From NCBI GenBank assembly GCA_016716565.1, contig JADJWC010000003.1, forward strand, positions 434,001 to 498,000: a stretch of 64,000 nt of DNA, written 5' to 3'. Positions 26,481 to 35,134 of the stretch are shown piece after piece. A program made the position numbers and the translations under genes. Source of the DNA: a bacterium (GTDB lineage: Bacteria > Bacteroidota > Ignavibacteria > Ignavibacteriales > Ignavibacteriaceae). The first letter of the stretch is position 1; each line of letters begins with the position of its first letter. Below the pieces are notes generated by a model that was given only the letters and a program-made list of their open reading frames with translations, was not told the origin of the DNA and made no database searches.

Positions 26481-27037
26481 TTACTTGTCAGATTTATCTG
26501 GTGGAAACTGAGCTAATATTTTATTTACTGCATTATTAATATTTTCAGTCCTTTCCTCAACAGTTGGGGATTGTTCCATCGCACCCGAACCGATTCCACG
26601 CCAAACTAACTTTTGCTCTGCCATATCGATGATGTCAATAACTAATGTTCCTTCATCGTACTGAGTTACATCAACTCCACCTGTACCATACATTCCGGGT
26701 CTGCCCCAGTAACCATAACCATATCCGTATCCATAAGATTGAATATTCGTTTTGGTTTTTGAGCTAAACATTAGTGCAATTCCGAAATCTGCCTTGTCTG
26801 CAACTGTATAACCCTTTGCATCCAATTCATTCTTTATTGCAGCACCTAATTTATCAGCACCTGAGGCTGATCGATTCCAGCTTCTGAGGAAAGAGGTATG
26901 AAACCATAAGTTTTCAGTTTTGAAAAATCATATTCAGGATCATAGTCCTGATTTACTGAAATGCTTGAACATCCTGTACAAATCAAAGTAGCAATTAAAA
27001 GAATCAAAAATGAAAAGATGTTTTTAAACGAATACAT
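26481..27037 (-). pseudogene. DUF4136 lipoprotein, split by a one-base frameshift
   Basis: Two frames together make one DUF4136 lipoprotein. The first (27037 down to 26846) has the lipobox (LICTGCSS, Cys23), DYDPEYDFSKLKTYGF and ends after SEAGIDQP. The second carries on as SGADKLGAAIKNELDAKGY, the YGYGYGYGYWG strand, LVIDIIDMAEQKLVWRGIG and a tail ending LAQFPPDKSDK. A one-base gain near 26,865 joins them as DQP-SGADKLGAAI, which aligns without gaps to RPLAKKRILEAI in the intact copy at 16686. The shift could be a sequencing error or a true inactivation; the second half keeps its family motifs, so any mutation is recent. Confidence 0.82.
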
Positions 27038-27074
27038 AGTTAACTCCTTAAGAAATTTATTAATTAAATATTAC

Positions 27075-27656
27075 TTACCATTTGAGAAAATCATATACAA
27101 ATAAAAACTGCAAGGCTACAGTCTGATCCTGAAGCTTTGAGAAATATGAATAAAGTAACTCTCCACCAATTGCCATTGACTCATTCAAAGGATATGTATA
27201 TGAAATTCCTGTATGTGCACCAATGCTTAATTGATGGCTGCTGATTTCCTCGCCGAATGATTCTCCCGAATTATAAAGTAAGTAAACGCCTGATCCGGCG
27301 CTCAATTTGATATTGGGTAAAATCTTCATGGAAAAAATTATGAACACCGGTATTGTATACATGGATGCTGATAGATCTGTTGTATCAAATTCAGTTACAT
27401 AACCATCGTAATTAAATGAATACAGATATTGATAACCAGTCTCAAGTCCGATGCTTAATAAGTATTCCGGATTCCACATAACACGAACTGTTCCGGAGAA
27501 ACCGTTTTTATTTAGATCTTCATAATCCATTGTTGTAAAGTATCTTGAATAACCAACTCCTATTTCAGTTGAAAGAGAATATGTAGTATCATTCAACTGC
27601 GGGAAAACCATACAGGAAAGTATTGTCACGAGCATTAATATTTTTAATAAGTTCAT
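27075..27656 (-). CDS. Outer-membrane beta-barrel protein
   Basis: 193 residues with signal peptide (SCMVFPQ) and strand-rich sequence: STEIGVGYSRYFTTMDYE, LSIGLETGYQYLYSFN, IKLSAGSGVYLLYNSG, LSIGAHTGISYTYPLN, IGGELLYSYFSKLQ, ending LQFLFVYDFLKW. Fits a small 8-strand barrel of the PF13568/PF13505 kind. Function unknown. It starts 10 nt after the stop of the GDPD gene, so it is likely co-transcribed with it. Confidence 0.8.
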   Translation of the reverse strand: MNLLKILMLVTILSCMVFPQLNDTTYSLSTEIGVGYSRYFTTMDYEDLNKNGFSGTVRVMWNPEYLLSIGLETGYQYLYSFNYDGYVTEFDTTDLSASMYTIPVFIIFSMKILPNIKLSAGSGVYLLYNSGESFGEEISSHQLSIGAHTGISYTYPLNESMAIGGELLYSYFSKLQDQTVALQFLFVYDFLKW

Positions 27657-27665
27657 AGTGATTCT

Positions 27666-28910
27666 CTACTCTTGAATATAATGGAAGTATGAAACAATGG
27701 TGGGATAGTTTGTAAGAATGCCATCAAACTGACCTTCGTTAATAAATTGTTCGATATAATTTTCGTCATCCAGTGTCCAGGTAAAAACTTTTCTTCCTTC
27801 TGACTGCATTTGCTGAACGGTTGAAGTTTGAGTCCCCTGAGTCCATCTTGGAGCCCAAATCATTGAGTTCGCCTCTCTAACCTGATCAATTGATAATTCA
27901 CATAGTGATGGCACATCTTGATAGTTGGGCTGAGCAAGAAATCCTTCATAAATATCATCCGCAGGAATACCAAGATATATTTTCAGATCTCTTCCCATTA
28001 ATAATGCACGCTCATTAATTTCGGTAAGGAGAGCAATTGACGCAGGAATAACATCAACATCTTTTGTGTCAAGCCAGACTGTTTCAATATTCGTTTCCTC
28101 CAGTGTAAATTCAAGAGCTTCACGGAGAGAAGGAATCCTTTCTCCATTTCTAAGAGTAATTAGAGTTCTGAGCTGTGCCCAGGTAAAATCTTCAATATTT
28201 CCCCAGATTAAACTTTTCTGGCAAAGGCGAAGATTAATATCACCGTCATGATAAATGAATGGCACACCATCTTTCGAAAGTCTCGCATCAATTTCAATTC
28301 CTGTAGTGCCAAATCTTTCGGCAATGCTAATCATTTCGATTGAATTTTCTGATACACCAAGATAGTCTGAATTTCTTCCGCCGCCACGATGGGCCAGAAT
28401 ATTGAAATTTCCTTGCTTTACTTTCTGACTAAAAGGTCTTTTGTATTTTAGCGTTAATGGATTAGCAGCTAATTCATTTCCAACACCATACTCACCCACA
28501 AATTTTATTGTGCTATCGGGAGTATTAGATAGGATATTGCTTCCTCCTTCATCCGCAGGAATATAAAATGTTGCTGCACCGGTTTCCAGATTCGTAGAAT
28601 ATCTCCAATATCCAAAAAAGAAGATAACTGAATCAAGATAGCCGCTTTCAAGCACAAGGTAACCACCATTCTTTTTTGCGAAGATGGATAATCTGTCCCT
28701 GTTCCATTTAACCACAACCTGATCACCAAGCAGATCGGTTCCTGTAGTTACTTCATATACACCTTCCATAATTGGCTTCACATTGTCAGGAAGGGGATAG
28801 GTTTGATCAAGAAAGCCGCTCGCATCAACTACAGGTGTAATTACTTCCACTTCATTATTACACGAGTAGATAAATAAAAAGCTTGTAAGTAGAATAAATA
28901 TTTTTTTCAT
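27666..28910 (-). CDS. Glycerophosphodiester phosphodiesterase family lipoprotein
   Basis: ATG 28910 gives 414 residues with a lipobox (LFIYSCN, Cys17). After ~140 residues of beta-rich N-terminal domain come all GDPD active-site blocks: ILAHRGGG, SENSIEM, GIEIDARLSKDGVPFIYHDGD, IPSLREALEF, VWLDTKD and TWTLDDENYIEQFI. GDPD enzymes cut glycerophosphodiesters to glycerol-3-phosphate and an alcohol using a divalent metal. The lipid anchor places it in the envelope, in keeping with phospholipid head-group scavenging. The N-terminal domain is not typical of the family and may bind substrate. An upstream TTG at 28925 would overlap the preceding gene and is less likely. Confidence 0.9.
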   Translation of the reverse strand: MKKIFILLTSFLFIYSCNNEVEVITPVVDASGFLDQTYPLPDNVKPIMEGVYEVTTGTDLLGDQVVVKWNRDRLSIFAKKNGGYLVLESGYLDSVIFFFGYWRYSTNLETGAATFYIPADEGGSNILSNTPDSTIKFVGEYGVGNELAANPLTLKYKRPFSQKVKQGNFNILAHRGGGRNSDYLGVSENSIEMISIAERFGTTGIEIDARLSKDGVPFIYHDGDINLRLCQKSLIWGNIEDFTWAQLRTLITLRNGERIPSLREALEFTLEETNIETVWLDTKDVDVIPASIALLTEINERALLMGRDLKIYLGIPADDIYEGFLAQPNYQDVPSLCELSIDQVREANSMIWAPRWTQGTQTSTVQQMQSEGRKVFTWTLDDENYIEQFINEGQFDGILTNYPTIVSYFHYIQE

Positions 28911-28921
28911 ATCTGATATTC

Positions 28922-29641
28922 TCAAAAAATAAATGTAAAAGTTGCTTCAGGGATATAGAACGATCTGTCAAATGTTGAGAACGCAGCCCACATCGGGTAA
29001 TAAAATTTTAGGAATGTGGATCTCACACCAAGAACAACATAATTATCTTTCCAGAATGGCTGCTCAAGATAAATTCCGATAGTCCATCCATTGAAAAAAT
29101 CCAGATCGTTTTCGATTTCTGATTCGCCATTTTTTGATTGCTCTGCAAGATTAAAGACGAGTTCTGATTTTACAGATAGAGTAAACTTTTCAAATTGGTA
29201 TCCTGCACTGATGTTCGGATACAACGCCCATCCGTTAAACTTGGTATCGAAACCAAATTGCTCAAGCTTTCCGAAATAGTATGACAAATCAGTTCCAACA
29301 GAAAAACCGATACGATCAATTTCATAGTTCCATTTGGGACCTAACATAAAGTTGAATGTCACTATGTTGGTCTCAACACTTCCTTCAGCTAAAAAGTTTT
29401 CAGGTAAACCATATTTTATTCGGTAAGAAAAAAGCGGTGCTCTGAAAACGTCATCAGTTTCTACAACATCTTCGGGAAGTTTCGCCAGTGCCAACCCCAA
29501 AGAACTTACAATCTGACCTGATTGATAAGTGTGCGGATAGAAAAAAGTATTCTCGTTAAAATTTAGTTGCTGAGCAGAGGTAGCTGAGGCGAAGTAAAAA
29601 AAAGATATAAAAGTTATTAGTGTTAGTAAAGTTATTTTCAT
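28922..29641 (-). CDS. Predicted outer-membrane barrel protein
   Basis: 239 residues with signal peptide (ASATSAQ). Strand-rich, with recurring aromatic girdles (FNFMLGPKWNYEIDR, IGFSVGTDLSYYFG, LYPNISAGYQFEKFTLSVKSELVF) and a terminal FTFIF, the hallmark of a C-terminal outer-membrane strand. No family I can name. It lies 11 nt before the ATG of the GDPD gene and may be co-expressed with it. Confidence 0.72.
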   Translation of the reverse strand: MKITLLTLITFISFFYFASATSAQQLNFNENTFFYPHTYQSGQIVSSLGLALAKLPEDVVETDDVFRAPLFSYRIKYGLPENFLAEGSVETNIVTFNFMLGPKWNYEIDRIGFSVGTDLSYYFGKLEQFGFDTKFNGWALYPNISAGYQFEKFTLSVKSELVFNLAEQSKNGESEIENDLDFFNGWTIGIYLEQPFWKDNYVVLGVRSTFLKFYYPMWAAFSTFDRSFYIPEATFTFIF

Positions 29642-29711
29642 TAAGATACCTAATTATTTTTTTTGCCCGATTTAAATTAGCACTTTAAATCAACAGATAG
29701 TAAAACAAAAA

Positions 29712-29739
29712 AACCGGTTGAAATTTATTCCAACCGGTT
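29712..29739 (-). terminator. Rho-independent terminator, possibly bidirectional
   Basis: A perfect 9-bp stem, AACCGGTTG (29712-29720) and CAACCGGTT (29731-29739), closes a 10-nt loop. On the minus strand the stem is followed by TTTTTTGTTTTA, and it lies 14 nt after the stop of the gene at 29754. Confidence 0.88.
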
Positions 29740-29753
29740 AATATTTTTCAGTC

Positions 29754-30224
29754 TTATTTACCGCCCGGCTTTTTTGCCAGGGGAAGATTTGAGTTAATGC
29801 TCAAATCTACCAGCAGCTGTATTTCGTATTCAAGCTGCATATACTTGGCTGCTACAATTGGACCTAAAGCTTCCGCAAATTTTTTGTGATATTTTTTATT
29901 CAGATCTAATCTGTCATCCTGAAAATCAAAAGCATTTTCAATAAGTTCTTTTGCTTTTTCGTCACTCATTACATCGTAATTTGCTGCGAAGTCTTTGATG
30001 TTCGCTATACGTTTTTCAGATAATTTATCGAGATCAAATTCAAATTCTTTATAGATAGGCCAGAAGGCTGCTGACTGAGTTTCATCGAATTGCATGACCT
30101 CAGTAATGATGGCTTTTTTATCTGTCTTTAAATCAGATTTAAGAAGCTCGATATAGCTGTCCATATCCTGAGCAATTACGCTTGTGAATGCCAACAGGAA
30201 TGATATTAAAATTAATTTTTTCAT
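29754..30224 (-). CDS. Secreted helical protein, Spy/CpxP-like (LTXXQ-type)
   Basis: 156 residues with a signal peptide (TSVIAQD) and an almost all-helical mature part rich in Lys, Asp and Glu: KAIITEVMQFDETQSAAFWPIYKEFEFDLDKL, then long helices with ANIKDFAANYDVMSDEKAKEL. 'FDETQSAAFWPIYKEFE' resembles the helical periplasmic Spy/CpxP-like family; the LTxxQ motif itself is replaced by FDETQ. A periplasmic chaperone-like or sensing role is possible, not shown. Followed by a strong terminator, so it ends a transcript. Confidence 0.72.
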   Translation of the reverse strand: MKKLILISFLLAFTSVIAQDMDSYIELLKSDLKTDKKAIITEVMQFDETQSAAFWPIYKEFEFDLDKLSEKRIANIKDFAANYDVMSDEKAKELIENAFDFQDDRLDLNKKYHKKFAEALGPIVAAKYMQLEYEIQLLVDLSINSNLPLAKKPGGK

Positions 30225-30259
30225 TATTAACCTTTCTGAAATATTTTATTCAACAAATT

Positions 30260-30892
30260 CTATGGTTCCCAAATAAAGCCAACGTTTATAGCCCAGTAAG
30301 AATTATTTATATCGTTACCGATAGCATCTTGACCGGAAAAATACATATTGTACTTTCCATTAATCAATAAACCAAAATCTCGTTCAACAGGAATTGCAAC
30401 ACCGACTTCCGGTGCAACACCCCATTGCCATTGATCATTATTCCATAAGAAAATTCCAACAGCTTTTTCCTGAAGCATGATTGATCCGCCCGCATTCAAA
30501 CCGATATATGGTCTTAATTGTTTTCTTTCACCAAAGTAGTAATGGATATTTGCCATAATAGGGAATGAATTAATAGTATTGTCTTGCGTTCCGTAAATGG
30601 CTCCCGGAGGATCAGTGTTGAGTTCAGTAAGTCCGGTTACTCTCTCATACATAGTATTCCAGCCGAAATACAATCCGACAGATAAATTCTTTTGAAGCAT
30701 ATAGCGATAATCTAATCCCATTCCCCACCAGCCGATATCTCCGATAATGTCTTTGGTATCGCCTGATGGAACAGAAACAGAATAGGTAAGAGCTCCATAC
30801 CATTGCTCTCTTTGTGCGTAGCTGCTGCTGAACAGCAAAATTGTTAAAGCAAATACTGTAAGTAATTGCCAAAATTTTTTATGATTATTCAT
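30260..30892 (-). CDS. Outer-membrane beta-barrel protein (OmpW/OmpA-like size)
   Basis: 210 residues with a signal peptide (FSSSYAQ). Strands such as WYGALTYSVSVPSG, GMGLDYRYMLQKNLSVGLYFGWNT, PIMANIHYYFGERKQLRPYIGLNAGGSIML, ending YWAINVGFIWEP. The 'HYYFGE...LRPYIGLNAGG' block is typical of 8-stranded porin-like proteins. Function unknown. It precedes the helical Spy-like gene on the same strand by 35 nt. Confidence 0.8.
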   Translation of the reverse strand: MNNHKKFWQLLTVFALTILLFSSSYAQREQWYGALTYSVSVPSGDTKDIIGDIGWWGMGLDYRYMLQKNLSVGLYFGWNTMYERVTGLTELNTDPPGAIYGTQDNTINSFPIMANIHYYFGERKQLRPYIGLNAGGSIMLQEKAVGIFLWNNDQWQWGVAPEVGVAIPVERDFGLLINGKYNMYFSGQDAIGNDINNSYWAINVGFIWEP

Positions 30893-30957
30893 CTTGTTAT
30901 CCTTATAAATTTTAATTTCAATTATTAATTGATGATATAATTTCTTTATATCGCTGG

Positions 30958-31560
30958 TTATTTACCTGTGCCCAGATACGGTGATTGACTAAATGCCTGC
31001 TCTATACCTGCGTTTACGCGTGATAGCGTGCCAGCATTAGAATCACCAAGCAATCCGTTCATTGCTGCAACCCACAGACCCGTTCTTGCTTCAGTAGCAT
31101 CATTATCGAGCATTGCAATGAGTAATGTTCCGGTATCGTAAGTGTAGTAAACAGGGTAACACCACCCGTAATAAGGATACCACCAACCATACCACCAGTC
31201 ATAGTAACATCCGCCAGAAACCCAGCTTGTGGTTGTTATAACTGAAAAAACAATAACATCTGCAGCAGCAGGTGTTGCCGCTTCAGTAAAGCCATAACCT
31301 TCCAGTTCATCCTTTACTTTGTCTATGATATTCTGATCATTTGCACCGACATCTACAATAGGATTGCCCTCATCATCCAGCCTGTAAATAGTATCGGGCA
31401 TTGCATAAGTAAGCTTTGTGGAAAAATCAGCTTCTTTATCGTAGAATGTTGCTACGATATCTGTATCACTGTAAGTTAATTCATCGCCCGGATAACATGA
31501 TTGCAATACAACTATTGCAGCGGCGATAAATATGATTAAGCTCAATGTAGTTTTTCTCAT
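30958..31560 (-). CDS. DUF4136 lipoprotein
   Basis: 200 residues, lipobox with Cys22 (VVLQSCYPG). DUF4136 features: SDTDIVATFYDKEADFSTKLTYAMPD, helix NIIDKVKDELEGYGFTEAA, then a Tyr/Trp-rich strand (YYDWWYGWWYPYYGW) and LLIAMLDNDAT. The C terminus (GLLGDSNAGTLSRVNAGIEQAFSQSPYLG) is the usual closing helix. Unknown function. Its upstream region holds the near-palindrome AATAGG-N8-CCTATT at 31701-31720, also seen before two other genes here, so it may belong to a small regulon. Confidence 0.83.
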   Translation of the reverse strand: MRKTTLSLIIFIAAAIVVLQSCYPGDELTYSDTDIVATFYDKEADFSTKLTYAMPDTIYRLDDEGNPIVDVGANDQNIIDKVKDELEGYGFTEAATPAAADVIVFSVITTTSWVSGGCYYDWWYGWWYPYYGWCYPVYYTYDTGTLLIAMLDNDATEARTGLWVAAMNGLLGDSNAGTLSRVNAGIEQAFSQSPYLGTGK

Positions 31561-31700
31561 TGATTTTACCTTTCTGTTTATATGTTTGTTAATTCTAATG
31601 AAATAGTCTCTTAATAATGAAGGCTCAAAGTTTAAAGTAATTGTCTTTGTTAATTTATCTTTTTTTTGCTTATAAATTAAAATCTATAAAAGTAGCTGAA

Positions 31701-31720
31701 AATAGGTACTTAGTCCTATT
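31701..31720. promoter_or_regulatory. Interrupted palindrome with TACTTAGT core (candidate operator)
   Basis: AATAGG and CCTATT form a perfect 6-bp inverted repeat around TACTTAGT. The same core with different matched arms occurs at 50971-50986, and a 17/20 match lies at 34401-34420. This one is about 140 nt upstream of the DUF4136 start at 31560. Conserved core plus flanking dyad symmetry suggests a dimeric regulator site; the regulator is unknown. Confidence 0.5.
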
Positions 31721-31724
31721 AAAA

Positions 31725-31753
31725 AGCCCAAACTCAGAGATAAAGTTTGGGCT
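31725..31753 (-). terminator. Rho-independent terminator after the arylsulfatase gene
   Basis: AGCCCAAACT (31725-31734) and AGTTTGGGCT (31744-31753) make a perfect 10-bp stem with a 9-nt loop. On the minus strand it is followed by TTTTAATAG. It lies 23 nt past the stop of the sulfatase at 31777. Confidence 0.85.
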
Positions 31754-31776
31754 GTTCATAGTAACTGAAGACTTAG

Positions 31777-34149
31777 TTAAATTTTTGCCGGAGCAATATT
31801 AATGATTACCTTGTGAATCTTTCCAGTGAATTTGTTATCTCTTTCCTTGTAATCGTTGGATACATTCGTTTCACTATCTATACCAACATCAGCACCTTCA
31901 TCACCCGAAAATGCGAACGGCTGAGTTTTAGGAACATATCCCTCTGCAACTTTATTTCCATCGATGTACAAAATTGATTTACCTCCTAAACCGGGCTTGG
32001 GGCCGTCGGAAATAAATTCATATTTGATCGAATGTTTTCCTATTGGGATGGAAGTCGAGGATGAAATATTAGTGCGCTCCAGTCCGAAGAAGTTATATTC
32101 GTGATGAACTTTACCATTTTTCATATAAATTACCCATCCGCCGAATCGACCACCCTGAGAGATGATCACACCACTTTCATTATTCTTTTTCAATTCAACT
32201 TCTGCGGTAATAGTATATGATTTATTTTTAATATTAATGAAAGCATTTTCCATCATACCAGTCATTCCTTCATAGACGGTCAATGAAGTTCGTTTGCCCA
32301 TCAGATCAGGTCTTCCGGCAATTGAAGGATCGAATCTTTCTGATCTCCGGTCGTCAATTGGCAAAACGTGATATTTTTCAGCTTCTTTCATAAATAAATC
32401 CTGAAGCTCTTTCAATTTTTCGGGATTTTGTGATGCTAAATTATTTGCCTGGCTGAAATCTTCGTCTATGTTATAAAGTTCCCAAACATCATCAGAAAAT
32501 TTTGGAAGTTGAGCCAGCAGCCATGGAATCGAATGACGTGCAGCCGCAACCCATCCTTCGTGATAGATTGCCCTATTGCCGAACATTTCAAAATATTGAG
32601 TTGTCCTTTTGTCTTTTGCTGTTGCATCTTCAAATGTGTACATCATCGAAACTCCATCCATTGGATACTGCTCAACTCCATTTACAATTTTTGGTTCGGG
32701 AAGTTTACAGGCTTCCAGCACAGTTGGCGCAATATCGATTACATGATGAAACTGCGAGCGAATTTCATTTTTGGATTTTATTCCCTCCGGCCAGTGAACT
32801 ACCATTCCGTTTCTTGTTCCGCCGAAATGAGATGCTACCTGTTTTGTCCATTGGAAAGGAGTGTTGCCGGCATGGGCCCAGCCAACAGCAAAATGCGGAT
32901 AAGTCTCAGGGCTTCCCCAATCATCATAGTGGTTCATCATCTGGGAAGCTTGACCAACAATTCCATTTAACGCCATCATTTCGTTATAGGTTCCTTCTGG
33001 TCCGCCTTCTGCACTTGATCCGTTATCACCAACAATATAAAAGAAAATAGTGTTATCCATCTCTCCCATCTCTTCAAGTGCTTGAACTAATCTGCCAACG
33101 TTGTAATCTGTATGTTCACCAAATCCAGCAAAGACTTCCATTTGTCTTGCAAACAATCTTTTCTGATCAGCACTTAAATCATCCCATGCCTGAATTTCTT
33201 TTGGTCGTTCTGTAAGACGAGTATCCTGGGGGATTATTCCCAAAGCTTTTTGACGTGAAAAAGTTTCTTCCCTTAACTTATCCCAGCCCTGGTCGAATTT
33301 TCCTTTATACTTATCCGCCCATTCTTTGGGAACGTGATGCGGTGCGTGAGTAGCGCCCGGTGCAAAGTAAACATAAAACGGTTTATCTGGAGTTAACGAT
33401 TGTTGTGCCTGCATAAATTGGATTGCCTGATCAGTCATGTCTTCTGTGAAATGATAGTTAGGATCCTCAGGAGTTTCAATTCTAATAGTACCATTAAAAA
33501 TTGCCGGTGCCCATTGATTAGTTTCACCACCGATGAATCCATAAAATTTATCGAAGCCTGAACGGGTTGGCCATCTATCATATGGACCGGAAACAGAAAC
33601 TTCCCAAGGAGCTGTTTCATGATATTTGCCGAATGCAGCAGTGCTGAATCCGTTCTGTCTTAAAATTTCCGCCAGCGGTGTAACGCTGTTCGGACGAACA
33701 CCGGTATTTCCAGGAAATCCTGTCGCCAATTCCATTATGGCACCTGCATTATTTACATGATGATTGCGTCCGGTTAATAGAGCAACTCGAGTCGGCGAGC
33801 ATAACGCCGTTGTATGAAACCTGTTGTAACGCAAACCATTGCTTGCAAGTCTGTCAAGCGTCGGCATATTGATTGGACCTCCAAATGCACTTGAGTGACC
33901 GAATCCGATGTCATCGATTAAAACAATTACAACATTCGGTGCACCTTCAGGCGCTTTAACTTCGAACCTCTCAGGTGGAGTTGCATCCCTTGCATCAAGT
34001 TCTTTGTAAGTCGGTGGAGTTGGTTCTTTGATTGGAAGAATTGTTCTGTCAAGTTCACCACTAGTTGTTTGTCTATCAGTACCTTCCTGACAACCAAAAA
34101 AAAATGCGAAAAGCAGAAGTAGTGGGATTAATGCAAATATTTTTTTCAT
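31777..34149 (-). CDS. Lipoprotein arylsulfatase (long form, copy 1)
   Basis: 790 residues; lipobox FFFGC (Cys20) anchors it to the envelope. The sulfatase domain begins at PNVVIVLIDDIGFG (metal-binding Asp pair) and has the maturation motif CSPTRVALLTG with Cys117, the residue converted to formylglycine. Further blocks: GKYHETAPWE, GATHAPHH, VGDNGSSAEG and GTRNGMVVHWPEGI. The last ~150 residues form a LamG/concanavalin-like beta-sandwich (SGVIISQGGRFGGWVIYMKNGK). The family hydrolyses sulfate esters; the substrate is unknown. A close paralog lies at 35135, with a glycine-zipper protein between. No maturase gene is visible here; a Cys-type sulfatase needs FGE or anSME elsewhere. AAGGA precedes the ATG. 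Confidence 0.93.
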   Translation of the reverse strand: MKKIFALIPLLLLFAFFFGCQEGTDRQTTSGELDRTILPIKEPTPPTYKELDARDATPPERFEVKAPEGAPNVVIVLIDDIGFGHSSAFGGPINMPTLDRLASNGLRYNRFHTTALCSPTRVALLTGRNHHVNNAGAIMELATGFPGNTGVRPNSVTPLAEILRQNGFSTAAFGKYHETAPWEVSVSGPYDRWPTRSGFDKFYGFIGGETNQWAPAIFNGTIRIETPEDPNYHFTEDMTDQAIQFMQAQQSLTPDKPFYVYFAPGATHAPHHVPKEWADKYKGKFDQGWDKLREETFSRQKALGIIPQDTRLTERPKEIQAWDDLSADQKRLFARQMEVFAGFGEHTDYNVGRLVQALEEMGEMDNTIFFYIVGDNGSSAEGGPEGTYNEMMALNGIVGQASQMMNHYDDWGSPETYPHFAVGWAHAGNTPFQWTKQVASHFGGTRNGMVVHWPEGIKSKNEIRSQFHHVIDIAPTVLEACKLPEPKIVNGVEQYPMDGVSMMYTFEDATAKDKRTTQYFEMFGNRAIYHEGWVAAARHSIPWLLAQLPKFSDDVWELYNIDEDFSQANNLASQNPEKLKELQDLFMKEAEKYHVLPIDDRRSERFDPSIAGRPDLMGKRTSLTVYEGMTGMMENAFINIKNKSYTITAEVELKKNNESGVIISQGGRFGGWVIYMKNGKVHHEYNFFGLERTNISSSTSIPIGKHSIKYEFISDGPKPGLGGKSILYIDGNKVAEGYVPKTQPFAFSGDEGADVGIDSETNVSNDYKERDNKFTGKIHKVIINIAPAKI

Positions 34150-34400
34150 ACGGTTTCCTTCTAAATAGTCTGTGATTTTCCAGAGAAGAAGTGTTAAAAA
34201 TTATTTAATTGACACCTGATTAATATATTCAATTAATTGTTGTGCAAATGAAAAGGTAGATAACATAAACATTTGCAGGAAGAGCAGCTTAAGAAAATAT
34301 TTTTTCTGCATTGAATTACGCTTTATAATATATTTTAAGAATAAACTGGATAAACTTACCAAAAAACCAATTAAATGTAGTCGCTATTGATGCACAAATA

Positions 34401-34420
34401 AATAGTTACTTTGTCCTATG
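34401..34420. promoter_or_regulatory. Degenerate copy of the TACTTAGT palindrome
   Basis: The sequence AATAGTTACTTTGTCCTATG matches the site at 31701 in 17 of 20 positions. It lies about 250 nt upstream of the sulfatase ATG at 34149, just past the stop of the glycine-zipper gene, in a ~297-nt non-coding stretch that is otherwise AT-rich with nothing else recognised. Confidence 0.35.
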
Positions 34421-34446
34421 TTGATAAACCTCTCTGATTAGTTGAA

Positions 34447-35037
34447 TTACTTAATAACTAATGGCGCCTTCAACGGAATTTCCGCGAGTGTGCCGGCCGG
34501 AACCTGAATATGATTTTTACCAGCACTTAAAAGTGCTAATCCACCTGCTATCGCAGCACCTTCACCTGCACCACCAAATGCAGCACCGATAAGAGCACCA
34601 GCACCTACAGTCTTTGCTGTATTTCCTTTTCCGCCTTCAACTCCAATCGGATCAGTAACTATTGGGGTCAGTTGTCCGTTCACCATAATATCGGTGAATT
34701 GAAAAGTAAGCTTTGATCCGCCCAAAACTCTACCACCACGGCACTCAATTATTTTTCCGTAAACAGGTGAACCTTTCGGTGAAATTACTTTACCATTATA
34801 AATAAAATCGACTTCCAGGATTGATTTGAATGTCGATCCAGCCGGGTTTTTGGCAGTGTTAATTGGTTCATTAACATTCACCATAAGTTTGGTTCCTTCG
34901 GGAATTGTTAAACTGCTTATCGGTTCAGTGGTAGTAGTAATTTGTGCTGCAGATGAATCTGTTTGAGCTACAGAAACCGATTGCAGATTGCATACAACAA
35001 AGGTGAAAATAAAAGCAAAGATTAATTTTAATGACAT
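34447..35037 (-). CDS. Exported glycine-zipper protein between two arylsulfatases
   Basis: 196 residues with a signal peptide (SVSVAQT). A beta-rich middle (LTIPEGTKLMVNVNEPINT, GSPVYGKIIECRGGRVLGGSKLTFQF) resembles TrbI/VirB10-like or DUF-type envelope beta domains. It is followed by a glycine zipper (AKTVGAGALIGAAFGGAGEGAAIAGGLALL) that could insert in or pack against a membrane, and a C-terminal strand (VPAGTLAEIPLKAPLVIK). No known enzyme motif. Placement between two paralogous sulfatase lipoproteins, same strand, suggests it serves the same pathway; this is inferred from position only. Confidence 0.72.
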   Translation of the reverse strand: MSLKLIFAFIFTFVVCNLQSVSVAQTDSSAAQITTTTEPISSLTIPEGTKLMVNVNEPINTAKNPAGSTFKSILEVDFIYNGKVISPKGSPVYGKIIECRGGRVLGGSKLTFQFTDIMVNGQLTPIVTDPIGVEGGKGNTAKTVGAGALIGAAFGGAGEGAAIAGGLALLSAGKNHIQVPAGTLAEIPLKAPLVIK

Positions 35038-35134
35038 GAATACCTCTTTAATATTTTAATTACACATTCCCGATTTTTTAATCAACGGTCACCAAAATTG
35101 ATTACCGTTGATTACTTTAATTATTGAGACTTAA

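Noticed and set aside
32502..33050. 182-codon plus-strand frame inside the arylsulfatase gene
   Set aside because: It lies opposite a clearly conserved sulfatase coding strand, lacks a signal or motif, and is of biased composition. It is a shadow of the minus-strand gene.
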